From Ophioceras dolichostomum (lineage: Eukaryota > Ascomycota > Sordariomycetes > Magnaporthales > Ophioceraceae), in NCBI GenBank assembly GCA_003049485.1, contig PYST01000084.1, positions 9,882 through 73,881 on the forward strand: a DNA stretch of 64,000 nucleotides, given 5' to 3'. Shown here piece by piece: positions 33,966 through 45,212 of this stretch. A model generated the notes under the pieces. It was not told where the DNA came from. It was given only the letters and a program-made list of their open reading frames with translations, and did no database searches. A program made the position numbers and the translations under genes. Each line of letters starts with the position of its first letter. Position 1 is the stretch's first letter.

Positions 33966-36459
33966 ATGCTGCGGCAGCTCCTCCTCATATGCCTGGCCAT
34001 TGTGGCTGCCCAGTCTCTAGCGGTACGGCCAAAGGTGGTTGTCGAAGAGCTGCGAGAAACTCCTGAGGGCTGGACGAGGGTCAACGATGCGAATCCCGAC
34101 GAACTCATCCGGCTACGCATTGCCTTGCGCCAGCCGAACCTCGGTCTCTTCGAGCAGACCTTGTACGAGGTCTCATCTCCCAGTCACCCGCGATACGGGA
34201 AGCACCTCAAGCGGGACGAGCTGCGGGAGCTGATGAGCCCCCATGAGCGCTCCACGGCCACCGTGTTGGACTGGCTCAAGCAGAGCGGGATTTCGGTTTC
34301 CCAGATCGAGGACGACAGTGACTGGATCAACTTCGTGACGACAGTCCGCAACGCAAGCAAGCTGCTGGACGCGGATTTTGCTCTCTACAGCGATGGACAC
34401 GGCGGTGATGGCAGCACTCGAAAGATCCGAAGCCTCCGCTACTCTGTTCCGGCAGACGTTCGGGCGGAGATCACCATGATTGCGCCCATCATCAGGTTTG
34501 GCCAGGCTATGCCTCACAGGAGCATCATCAGCTCGGTGAAGCCAGCGGATTTCAGCATCCAGGCAGCACCAATCCCACCGCAGAGGCTTGACACGGTACG
34601 GTGTAATAGAACTATCACGCCTGAGTGTCTCCGCGCTCTCTACCAGGTCGGCAGCCACCAGTCTGAGGCGTCGCCCAAATCGCTATTTGGTGTGTGCGGC
34701 TATCTTGAGGTATGTCCATCTAAGGGGGTTGGCAAGAGAATCGGCCAGCAGCCAGCCGCAGCAACCTCCGTCGTGGATGAGCCGGCAGTACTGACCACCT
34801 GTGCCACTCTTAATCCCCTCCGCAATTTGCAGCAATACGCTAGGTATAACATGCTCGAGCGCTTCCAGAAGCTGTACGCTCCGTATACATCGGATATGAA
34901 CTTCTCGGTCGTTACTGTAAACGGGGGAGCGAACGATCAACACTCTCCCATCAACTCTGCCGAGGCGAACCTTGACATTCAATACGCTATTTCGATGTCC
35001 TACAAGACTAATGTCACGTACTATTCCACCGGAGGACGCGGCCCACTAGTACCAGAAGCCGAGTAAGTTCGTCACCTCAATACATAGTATCATGCCTCTC
35101 TTGTTGTGGTGTTTGGTTTGCTGCTGCTCCAACTGTTGACGAGAAGAACGCAACCCAAAATTTAGTCAACCAGATCCAAACCATGTATGCAAGCTCTATC
35201 TATCCTTCCCTTACGAGCCTCCTGAAGGCGTACTGGTTTCATCGCTGATCAGGCCAACTCTAGAACTCGAACGAGCCGTACTTGGAGTTCCTCTCCTGGA
35301 TCTCGAAGCTTCCTGACGACGAGCTGCCCCAAACACTTACCACCTCCTACGGCGAAAACGAGCAGAGCGTGCCACGGGAGTTCGCCATCAAGGTGTGCAC
35401 CATGTTCGGCGAGCTTGGGGCCCGTGGCGTGACTGTGTTCTTCTCTTCTGGAGAGTGAGTCGAGTTTCCTCACCGGCGAAGCGTCGCCCTCCCTCTGTTG
35501 GATTAATTGATCTGTCTGCTGACCACAACACCTCTCTCTTTGCAGTTCCGGACCCGGTTCCAGCTGCCAGACGAACGACGGCAAAAAGACGACGCGCTTC
35601 CAGGCTAGTTTTCCTGCGTAAGTTTCGACTTGGACACTTTTTCTGCCACACTTTAGCCTACCTACTCCCCGCCTGTAGACTCTCTGTGCTGACCTCGATA
35701 ACGTGGCCGTGATAGTGCTTGTCCATACGTCACGGCTGTCGGAGGCACCAGGGGGGTGGCACCAGAGCGAGCAGCCGGGCTCTCGGGGGGCGGATTCTCG
35801 GACATCTTTGCCCGCCCTCCGTACCAGAGGACGGCGGTGTCCAAATACCTGGAGAAGCTGGGGCCTACGTTCGCAGGGCTGTACAACGCCGAGGGTCGCG
35901 GGTTCCCGGACATCGCGGCGCAGGCGTACAACTACCACGTGCTCGACGAGAATGTGGACAGTCTCATTGGGGGAACCAGCGCTGCTTCCCCCGCCGTGGC
36001 CGCCATCTTCTCCCTGTTGAACAACGCCCGCCTCAAGACGGGGAAGCCGCCAATGGGCTTCATTAACCCGTGGCTGTACGAGAAGGGGTTTCAGGGGCTT
36101 ACTGAGTGAGTTGCATTCCTTATTCCTTCCTTCCTTATTTGTTTGACGCATGCATTTCGACGACCTAGTTATGAAGATCGACTCGCTCGAGGGGAGAGAG
36201 CACGAGCACAGCGGACACAACACCTTGCTGACCGTGCCCATCTTGCGGCTCCAGCATCACACTCGGCGGCTCTCGTGGCTGCAGGGGCTTTTCTGATCAT
36301 ACAGGGGAGCCTACTGCGCTCGTCCCTAACGCCGGATGGAACGCCACCGAAGGCTGGGATCCTGCCACTGGCCTTGGGACTCCCCTGTTCGAGAAGCTTT
36401 TGGACCTGAGCACGCCTGGGTACAGGAACAGCATGGCCAAGATTGGGGAGACGAAGTAG
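33966..36459 (+). CDS. Secreted sedolisin (family S53 serine-carboxyl peptidase, tripeptidyl-peptidase type)
   Basis: Acid-active secreted peptidase, related to fungal SED/tripeptidyl-peptidases. Seven exons: 33966-34709, 34833-35062, 35166-35184, 35264-35454, 35546-35617, 35716-36105, 36255-36459; 616 aa. Signal peptide MLRQLLLICLAIVAAQSLA; S53 propeptide about residues 25-200 (NPDELIRLRIALRQPN; SPSHPRYGKHLKRDEL); catalytic Glu292 and Asp296 in SAEANLDIQYAIS; oxyanion Asp395 in FFSSGDSGPGS (codon split by intron 4); catalytic Ser507 in GGTSAASPAVAA. The calcium-binding tail reads LTDITLGGSRGC, made by joining exon 6 and exon 7, then NAGWNATEGWDPATGLGTP. Several N-glycosylation sites. Exon 3 has 19 nt. 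Intron 1 (123 nt) has no stop and keeps the frame. Confidence 0.92.
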
Positions 36460-36918
36460 TGAGAGAGTGTGCCTGGACCTTGAGAGGTGCTCACTGGATG
36501 TGGATGACGGAGGCTTGAGAGACTGGACGTTGATGACCTAGGAGGGGGCGATGCATCGTGTTCTCGGGGGGCCGGAGATGGCACGGAACATCACTTAGCT
36601 CTCTATCTTGGAGTTCAGCATGCGTAACTTGCATTTTTACCCTCTTTGGGATTGAAGAATAAATACTAGGTTTTTTTTATTCCAACTTCCTTTACTCAAC
36701 ACGCTTTACCTTACACACCGCCCTGTTTGTGTGAGTGAGAATAATGGTATCGGAGTTATCGTAATGGGCGTGGAGGAACAGGGATCTAAACGCACTGTTG
36801 CTCACAGCGATTGATGAATGATGATTGCGGCTGATGAGTGATGATTGATGGTTCATGGTTCCCGGCCGACAGGCCTGTACATCAAAGGGGTATCGAGATA
36901 TCTCTCGAGCTATCACAC
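36460..36918. other. Intergenic between convergent genes
   Basis: 3' flanks of the sedolisin and the membrane-protein gene, with AT-rich stretch and TTTTTTT near 36670. No gene seen. Confidence 0.6.
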
Positions 36919-38897
36919 TTACGGCGGGGGCGGAGGAGGAGGACCGCCGAGGCCTGTATGAGCAGGTCTAGCCACCGGAGGTGGAGGTGGAGGTGGTGGC
37001 GGCGGCGGCGGTCCTCCGACTGGAGAGACGAACAGCGAGGGCGGTGTTGGGGGCATGGCTCCGGACGCTTGAGGGGGAGCGGGCATCGAGCCTCCTCCCC
37101 CGTCTCTCGCATGAGAGCTGCGGCGGCTGCCACTGCCTGGTCCAAGGTACTCTTCGACGTCCTCTACTACATCCTCGTCCCCCGTCAACTCTGAGGCGCG
37201 TTGCTGATGATGATGACCGCCTCTCGCATCCCGGCCCAAGCTCGAGACCGTCGTGGCACCACTACTGCGCCTCGCTCCGGGGTTGCTGCGTTGGTGGTGG
37301 TGGTGGACGGAGCCTGCTCCGCGCATGTGTTGTCCTGATGCGGGCGGCGGTCGAGTAACCGGCACGCCACCGCGTGGCACTGGGCCGTAGAAGATAGAAG
37401 AACTCCCACGACGTGAGATGGGAGCTCGCCCGCCACTACCGCTCCCACCAGACTTCGACGCCCGACTAGGCCACCTTGTATTCGTCGTCGTCGTCGCCGC
37501 CGTCGTGTGCCGCAGCTGTGGAGGAGAATCGAAGTCAGGTCCTGGTCGTCGTCCTATGATGACAGACGACGAGGACGACGAGTCGCCGTCCCCGCCGCCG
37601 TGGCGGCCGTCTCCGCCGCAGCCGCCCAGGATCCACCGTATCACGACGGCAGTGACGAAGGTGGCGGAGACGACGACGGGCAGGAGCTGGGCCGCGCTCG
37701 TGGCGTCGTCGACGCCGGAGATGCCGTTCCACTGGATCGTCAGCTCGACGGCGCAAGTCACAGTCGTGGCGACGCAGATGTTGCTGAGCGTCATCAACTC
37801 GAGGAAGGTTGCTCTTGCTAGACTTGGGAGAGGGTTTGGTTTGTTCCCCCACCGGATCTCGGGTGGCGGTGGTGGTGGTGGTAGCGGGGGGTTTCATGAT
37901 GTTAGCGTTTTTGTTTTTCTTTTGTCTTTTTTTTAACCCGGCAAGGTTCATGATGAAGAAAGATCGAGTTGGCAAAAAAGGGGTTGTTGGATATGTGGGT
38001 GGTAACTGGAACATAGACGAAGAAGAAATAAAAGGGTAAAGCTAACCGAGACTGCCTGACTCGCCTGCTCCGTCCCTCCCTCCTCCCCCTCGCGCCCATA
38101 GCCAAGCCGGTCTGCACAAAGAGCACCCAGGCACACCCGAGCAACATAGAAATGGCCACGACGAGGTTCCACGCAACGAACCCCGCAGAGCCCAGCGCGA
38201 CTTTTGCAAACAGGAACCCGTACTCCTCTTTCCCCTCCGCCGCCGCCAGTTTTGCTCCTCCTCTCGCGGATCCCACGGCCGAGGTCCAGAACCAAACCTG
38301 AAAGCCCAGCATCGCGACCAGAAGCGCGAACTCGAGCATCTCAGCCAGCGGGGTCTTCCTCCCCAGCAAGACGCGCTGCTGACGGCGCCTCAGGGACGAC
38401 GAGCTCCATGCCGCTGCTGCTCGCGCTCCTGCCCCTGCTGCTGCCCCTGCTGCTGATGCCGAGGACGACGGCGAAGAAGAAGAAGAAGAGTGATGATGAT
38501 GGTAATGATGACTGTAATAGTAGCCGGGCCAGCAGCACACCGGTCCGCAGGCCGCCAGTACGCGCCACATATACAGCGGGACAAGGAAGTAGAAAGCCCC
38601 GAAGGCGAGAAGGAGCACGATGTATATCTCGGCTGCGCGCAAGGCCACAACAGTCGTCGTGCCCACGGTGTTGGCCAGCATGGCGATGAAGAGCGCGGCG
38701 GCCGAGGCGATGTTCAGCGTGCGCAGGGTCGTTGCGGGGGCTGAGGACGCGCCGTGCGGGACCAGCCAGGGCCCCACGATCAGGCCGAACCACTGCATGT
38801 AGAAGCCGGCGCGGATGCCGAGGCCGTACATCTCCGGGTGGCCGGGGAAGGACGGCGGGTGCTGGGTCGTGGGCGATGGTGGTGAGAGTGCTGCCAT
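36919..38897 (-). CDS. Fungal integral membrane protein, about seven segments, proline-rich tail
   Basis: Two main exons on the minus strand: exon 1 from 38897 to about 38050 and exon 2 from about 37850 or 37810 to 36919. The exact intron ends are unsure: the 5' site could be CG|GTTAGC near 38048 or GA|GTCAGG nearby, and several AG sites keep the frame. Hydrophobic segments: YGLGIRAGFYMQWFGLIVG, LNIASAAALFIAMLANTV, IYIVLLLAFGAFYFLVPLY, EMLEFALLVAMLGFQVWFW, VAWNLVVAISMLLGCAWVLF, then in exon 2 NICVATTVTCAVELTI and LLPVVVSATFVTAVVIRWIL. A His-rich/Ser-rich loop (SHHYHHHHSSSSSS) lies between segments 3 and 4. The tail is long, basic and disordered and ends in two poly-Pro runs. ATG 38897 has a good context (GCGATGG); 38969 is an alternative. 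Function unknown; architecture resembles uncharacterised fungal seven-segment proteins. Confidence 0.7.
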
Positions 38898-40651
38898 CGC
38901 GCGAAAGAGGGGAAGAGGAGAGCTTGTGGTCGGGATCTTCGACTTGGTGGCTGGTGGAAACTGCAACATTTGCACCAGACTGTTTGAGGGGCGGTGTATT
39001 AGGCAGCGGGAAAAAGGGGGAAAGGAAAACTAGAGGACTGAAGCGAATGAAGTCGAAAGCAGCAGCGGGCTATGGAACTAGCTGAGATAGAAAGGAGGTC
39101 TGGGTACAACCCCTAACCCTCCTTCTCCCATAGACAGGAGGGCTACAATAATAGTGGCCTCTTCCTTTCCGACGCAAATAGCGCAGCGGAAGAAGAGATA
39201 GTTAGGGGCGGGAAGTCAGAGAACTGGGACTGTTCCACCGAGTGACACCGAGCCCTTTCTCTTTCCCGTCAGGATGTCCTGACTCCTTAGTCCATCTACG
39301 TTCGCACGAACTCCTGCTGCCCGCCTCATTTTCGATTCCCCCTCCTCTCTTCGACACGGAAGGGGACCTGGAGGGAGGAGCATCCTCACTCACCGGTTCT
39401 CAACAGAGTGATGGATCGAGGGCCTGGTGGTACCACTGTACACGCTCCGGTCGCCCTGCTCGTTTGTCTCCGTGAGTGACGAGCGAACCGGACATGCACA
39501 CTGTGGCACTGAGATGAAGATGATGAGGCGGGGGAAAAGCAGTGGATGATAGGGGGGTTGTTAGACAGGTATGCAAGCCATAACGCAGTGCAGAGCAAAA
39601 AGGCGTCATGCAGCAAGCCCCATTCTCTGGCTCACACCTCGTCTCCGTTCAACGCTCCGTGGCATCGTGCAACCGCAACCAACTTTCGACCAGTGGGCGA
39701 CCCCTTTCCCCTCCGTATCCGTCGTCTCGTGTGGTGCGATCACCGCCGTACTCATGAAAATGGCATGACAATGGACAATGCTGATGCTTTTGAACCTCCT
39801 CCGGCCGGGCGGGAATGGGTTGGGGCGCAAAGCGCGGCAAAGATGCCCGATAACGTGCGTAGCCGGCTGGACTAGACCCTGAGGAAAGACGGGTGCTTGC
39901 ATCACCCTCCACCCTCCCATTAGGACGCACAAACGAGTCCCGGCCTCGATCGTGTGGTGCCCCTCCTTCGTCCTTCGTCCCTCGTCCAACCTGTAGTACT
40001 GATTGTATGATGTGATGGGTAGCGGTATCTTCGCCTCTCGCGAAATGCCCTATCTATCAGAACGGCGGCTCCGAACCAACGCATGGGGAAAGAGAGAGAA
40101 AAAGGGGGCCTGAGAATAGAGGACGAGGAAAAAAGGGAGATAGTATGTAGGTAGGAATATGGTATCATTGCTATGTTAAAACTCCTCAAATGCTAAAACT
40201 ATGCGGCCGGCCGGAGAGGGTTTATATGAAAGGGGTGGCTGGAACGGGGAAGATGATAGCCAGGGGGGACAGCAAAGTACAGAAACACGAATTCCATCTG
40301 CCTCTTTCTTTTCCCAGTCCGCTTGCACAAACTGCAACGTCCAACCCTCAACCCCCATGCGATGCATCCATCCTACACTAGCGGGATATGGAATATAAAT
40401 ATGCTCGAGACCTCCGAGTCTGCATGCCCTGTTGTTTTCGCGCAAACCTGCAAGAGCCCCCCTATTTCTTTGAAGAAAGAATCAGAATGATCGCCGTAAG
40501 CAAGCCAGCCAGCCGCGACCTCGGGGGGCCCCGGCCAACTTCCGGCCATCTTTTCAGCCTAGGGGATGTAATGGAAACCCCGCGCGGTGCTCACCGAGAA
40601 GGAAAAAAAAAATAAATACCAAGTAGTCGTCGCCTTCGTCACCAACAACGC
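38898..40651. other. Intergenic: upstream of the membrane-protein gene
   Basis: Contains the membrane-protein promoter and the 3' flank of the AhpC-like gene. Purine-rich tracts around 40090-40140. No gene or RNA recognised. Confidence 0.55.
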
Positions 40652-42391
40652 CTAAGCACCATTCAATCCTCCTCCTCCTCCTCCCGCTACCACCTCCTTC
40701 TCCTTCGCCCTATCACCCTTCGCAATCTCCTCATCCCTAGCCCTCGCCCTAGCAACAGCCTCCTCAGCGCCCGCGACCTCCTCCGCGCGCGCCTGCGCCT
40801 CCGCGTCGGCCTTCATGGCGCTGATCTGGCTCGCCATGCTGAGGCCTGTCCCCTTGCGGGACTCGAGCGCGCGGGACCAGCGCTTCGAGCTGCTCTTGAT
40901 CCTCGGGTTGCCCTGGCCGTCCAGCCCCAGGACCTCCATCAGCTCGGGGATCTCGGCGTGGTCGCGCGTGGTGCGCATGCGGTGGCACCACGTCACGCGC
41001 TTCTCTTCTACTTCCGCCTCGTCTTCGACTCCGACTTCTTGGTGAGGAGGAGGAGGAGCTAATATGGCGGGAGAAGCAGGGGCGGCTGCGGCTGTTGTTA
41101 CTGCTGGTGGTGGTGGGGCGAACGTGTCACTGTTTGTTGTTGTTGTTGTTGCTGTTGCAGTCTGGCCGGTGGTTGTGGCGTCTGCGTCAACGGCTACAGG
41201 CACACCGCTGTCGGCCCCGTCTCCATCCTTCCCTCCACCTCCGCTGTCCGCCGCCTCCTTCGCCGCCGCCTTCTTCTGCTCCTCCTCTTGCTGCTGGAGC
41301 TGCTGTGTCGCGATGCCATGGTAGAAATCCCTGTGGTCCCCAATGCGCTTGTCGACCTCGTCGAGCGGCGTCAAGACGCTCAGGGGCTCGAACAGGAACT
41401 CTCCGCCGATCTGGCGCTGGTCCCCGGCCTTGGTGACCATGCCCGTCGGGATCTGCCGGAGCCCCTGGACGATGCTCTTCAGGGACGACAGGAGCATCGA
41501 CTTGCGCATGTAGGCCGGGCGTGAGCCTAGCGCTAGGGTGCGCACCATGCCTAGCTCGTCGTACAGCCGGCGGGTCGGGTCCGCGTACACGGGGAAAGGG
41601 CAGCCCGTCTCCTTGACGTACATGTCGATCAGGCCCGGGTCGCCGCAGCCGACCACGGCGATGAAGGTCGAGATCGGCAGGCGGAGGAGGTTCTCGGGCG
41701 TGATGGACGCGGAAAGGGAGCGGAGGTATTCTTGGCAGTTCTGTTGGGAGGTTTTATGGTTAGCTACCCGACCTGTAGGTACCTTGGAAGGTAGGTATCT
41801 CACTATGAGAGAGATAAGTTCAAAACATGTAAAACATACCCCACAGAAGAAGTGCCGCACAAAGATGATCAGAACGCGGCGCGCGACATTGCGCCCGCTG
41901 TAGAGGCTCTTGAACGTGTGCGACTTGCCGTGCCGGTCCAGCACGACGTAGTTCTCGATCCTCTGCAGTGTCAGCGGCGACGGCAGCTCGTTGTTCGCGT
42001 CCACTTCGCCCTTGAAGTCGTGGGGGTTCACGTCGTCGATGCCGTCCTCCCCGACTGTTTGTATGGGAGCAGCCACCGCCGCCGGCGCCGCCGGCGCTGG
42101 AGCGGTTTTCTTCTCGGCTGGGGCTTGGGCTGCGGCTGGGGCAGTGGTCGTCGACGTGGTCGCCATTGGATTTGTGGTAGCCGCTGGTTCAGATACTACG
42201 GCTGTCGCGGTTGTCGGTGCTGATACTTTATTTGGCTCTCCTGCATCGGCGTTTGTGTTGTCTGGTGCCTCTTTCGCCGTATCCACGGCTGGGGGTGCTG
42301 CGGGTGCATCGGCGGCCAGGTCTAAAGCCGTTGGCGCGTCGGATGACGGCGGCGACTGCGGCGGTGGTGGTTCAGTCGACGTGGTGGCCAT
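40652..42391 (-). CDS. AhpC/TSA-like thioredoxin-fold protein (PRXL2/AAED1 type) with long extensions
   Basis: Exons on the minus strand: 42391-41840 and 41740-40652, intron 99 nt (GTATGT, branch GCTAAC, CAACAG); 546 aa. The join creates VRHFFCGNCQEYLRSL, the family's active-site region with two cysteines (CGNC) placed after the first strand RRVLIIFVRHFF. Downstream are FIAVVGCGDPGLIDMYVKETGCPFPVYADPTRRLYDELGM and a GGEFLF strand, as in AhpC-TSA_2/AAED1 proteins thought to have redox or peroxiredoxin-like roles. The fold occupies about residues 135-345. Residues 1-120 are Ala/Pro/Thr-rich and the last 200 residues are Gln/Glu/Ala/Thr-rich with a basic TWCHRMRTTRDHAEIPELMEVLG segment and a charged helix; these extensions are not part of the fold. 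Start ATG is the first in frame. Confidence 0.85.
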   Translation of the reverse strand: MATTSTEPPPPQSPPSSDAPTALDLAADAPAAPPAVDTAKEAPDNTNADAGEPNKVSAPTTATAVVSEPAATTNPMATTSTTTAPAAAQAPAEKKTAPAPAAPAAVAAPIQTVGEDGIDDVNPHDFKGEVDANNELPSPLTLQRIENYVVLDRHGKSHTFKSLYSGRNVARRVLIIFVRHFFCGVCFTCFELISLIVRYLPSKVPTGRVANHKTSQQNCQEYLRSLSASITPENLLRLPISTFIAVVGCGDPGLIDMYVKETGCPFPVYADPTRRLYDELGMVRTLALGSRPAYMRKSMLLSSLKSIVQGLRQIPTGMVTKAGDQRQIGGEFLFEPLSVLTPLDEVDKRIGDHRDFYHGIATQQLQQQEEEQKKAAAKEAADSGGGGKDGDGADSGVPVAVDADATTTGQTATATTTTTNSDTFAPPPPAVTTAAAAPASPAILAPPPPHQEVGVEDEAEVEEKRVTWCHRMRTTRDHAEIPELMEVLGLDGQGNPRIKSSSKRWSRALESRKGTGLSMASQISAMKADAEAQARAEEVAGAEEAVARARARDEEIAKGDRAKEKEVVAGGGGGGLNGA

Positions 42392-45212
42392 GGTGGAAGG
42401 GCCGTTTGATACCTGTGGTACCTTTGTAGGTCCAGAGTGCAGCTGTCTGCCGAGAGCGTGTGGGTTGGTGGTATAAGTTTGGGTTCTAGCTTTGCGGGGT
42501 GTTTGTATGAACCCTTTCGGCGCAATGAAGAAGAGTCTTCCTTCCTATCTATCTGTCTTTTCAACTGTCGTTTGGTCAGCTGTTTGTGGCTGGTTACGAG
42601 GGGCGAGTTTGCCTCTCCCCAAGAAATCGACCAGGTCGGCTTGTCTTCTTTCCGGCAGACTAGCTGAACGCCACCGTTGCAACGGGCTGAAAGTCCAGCT
42701 CATGGCCGCCAAGGCTAGGCAAGTCGGCAAGGCAAGTCGGCAAGCTGGCCACACACACTCACTGTTGTACGACTGCTGGAACTCTCCACGTGGGTTGTAT
42801 TGGACCTACCTCAGCAGCAGGTGCTCTATTGCTGCAGAGCGGAGAGTGCGTGCCTGGCTTAATTAAGTGGCGTTAGACGGGAAGGTAAATGATCTGGTTA
42901 AAAGGAAACCCCTGGTCAATGTCGGTTTGCGGCGCGACTCTGGTTAGGTGTTAAAAGAGCTGGGGGTGAGTGAGAGCGAGGTAAGTGAGAGAGGCAGCAA
43001 GGAACGGTAATGGACGGTATCGCGAGAGCTTCGTTTGTCTCTGATCTCGTGGCATCGGCGTGCATCGGCGTGCATCCGAACCGTAGGTGCGTATTTTGCG
43101 CCGCGCGAAAACTGGGAAGAGACAACGGAAAACCAGGAAGAAGGCTGGGAGAATCTACAAGCCAAGGAAATCGAATTCAAGCTTGAAAGAGCTTATTTGT
43201 TTCTTTTGGCCTCTCTCTCTTGTTGATGTGCCAATCCTAACCCCACCAACCTCGTCCACTAACTGGCACACGTCCCCCTTGTCTCCAGGTGCTTGATTCG
43301 TCGAAGCAAAACGTCCGTATCGTAAAAGAGCACTAGTTTGCGTACCTACTTTGCCCTGCTTGCCTGCGTATCGTTGCGTTTCCCAGCGTGCCAGCAACGG
43401 ATTTTTTGGACGTGGTGGTTTCATCCGTGTGTGAGGTCATCAATGGGCTCCGTGGGTGGCGCTTGGGGGACCGGCTGGGCAGGGCGGGAATGCCTGGACA
43501 GGGGTCTCAGAGGGCCTCTCCACCCCGCAACTTGGCATCCCCCTTCCTTGATAGGTTCAGTGGCACAGTGGCTCCCAGGCGTGCCAGGCTTCCATTGATT
43601 CAGGGGATCCAGTTCCCGCAAGACATCCAGGGCCGTGGAACAGAAACCCAAGATCAGCCTCCTCCTGGTTGTCTGAACATCGGACACACGGCATGAACAA
43701 AGTTAGCATTGGGGGAATGTCTCTCGCGCTTTTTGCAGTACTCCTACAGCACCAGCCGTTGATGTCTTATGTGATCAACCTCCCGGCTCTCGGTAATACA
43801 GTTGGTAGATGGCCTCCAACTATCAGAGACGCTGGAAACCTTGAAGAATCAGGATCTCACGGGGCCTCGCATTCCATAGGATGGTCCTGGATATCAGGAA
43901 TGCGAATTTTATTCTGGGGGCTAACGAGCGACTACTGGACAAAAGCCAGATATAAAGTACCTAGGTAAGCATCTTAGGCAATTACCTGCTTTTGGCCATA
44001 AAGACCGAACCGGAAGAGTCTTGTCGTCTTCATCCACGCCCAACCTAGCACTCCGATGCGGAGGGGCGGCTGGTTGGACTTGGGACAAGAATGCGGGAAA
44101 GCAGGCGAGAATGAACGGAAAAGGTAAGGTAGGTAGGTGTAGGCAGACAGGTTGGAAACGATGTTCCGACCATATGCGAAGAAGTCAACGAAGGGCAAAG
44201 AAGGTAACGGGCGGCAAAGAACGTCGTCGCGTAGGCAAGTATGCCCATGCTTCAAGGAGTGAGGGAATGCGATAACCGCAGTGCAGTGCGGTGCGGGAAA
44301 AGCAAAACAACAGCAACCGAAGGTAAGCACCTAGGTGACAGGGAAAAGGGGATGTGAAAGTCGAGACCACGGCTGAACCAATCTCAAGGTCAGGCGGGTC
44401 GGTCCAGTCCAAGGCGAGAGAGCGAGAGACCCAAACATGGCTAACCGTCCCCCCTATTCCCCTCTGCCTCCGTCATTTTCTTGCACCCTCTATCTCTACG
44501 AAGAACCGTGCTCACCGAGGACGCAGGAGCATACGAGAAGGGCGGAGGAAAAAAGGACACAAGCCCAATCCACCCAGCACTCCTCGATGCACGCTGCTTC
44601 AGCATCATACAACGGCTGCAATCATGATATCCATGCACTGCAAATCTCCAGCGGGAAGCAAAGGGGATTTGATCCCGCAGCCCGCAACACCGAGCCGATC
44701 ATGGCGCTTTCTTCCCGAGGAGTTTACAGACGCTCTTGGGAAACGTCTTGAAAACAAACCCTGCGGTCCCGAAAACGCGAGACAGGAGGCTCCATGCTGG
44801 GATGGAGTGAAGCATCGTCTACTCTAGGTGGTGCGAGTTGGCGATGTGATGGAGGCCGTGGGTTCGGCATAGGTTTGGCGCGCGCTCGTACGCGGAAAAT
44901 TGGCAGGTGCCGATCGGCTCGTGTCTTGACTGGATGTGAGGTAAACGGGTTCGGGTTGGCAACCTTGAAAGCAAAGCGCCGGTCGAACGTCGGCCAGCCA
45001 CCAGTTTGGATGGCCCGGCGTCGGGATTCGGGTTCGGTTAGGTCTGGCCACCACCGTTTCGAGAGCTGGTGGCTATGGAGTTGCGAAGAAGTCCGCACTC
45101 TCTGTCGTCCACTGTCCAGAGCTAGGAGGACTGTCCAGGGAGACGGTGAGCATGCTTCTGCTTTGATTTGTGTTTTCGTCCAAGAAACCAAATTTTTCTT
45201 GCTCGCCGTCTC
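42392..45212. other. 2.8 kb intergenic region
   Basis: Upstream of the AhpC-like gene and 3' of UPF1. It contains scattered TACC/GGTA repeats (44121-44138). Open frames on both strands are short and without domains. No tRNA or gene was recognised. Confidence 0.5.

Noticed and set aside
36143..36409. 88-codon plus frame after sedolisin exon 6 as a direct continuation
   Set aside because: Only splicing to 36255 gives the conserved LTDITLGGSRGC and the C-terminal AGWNATEGWDP; the other frame has no similarity to S53 tails.
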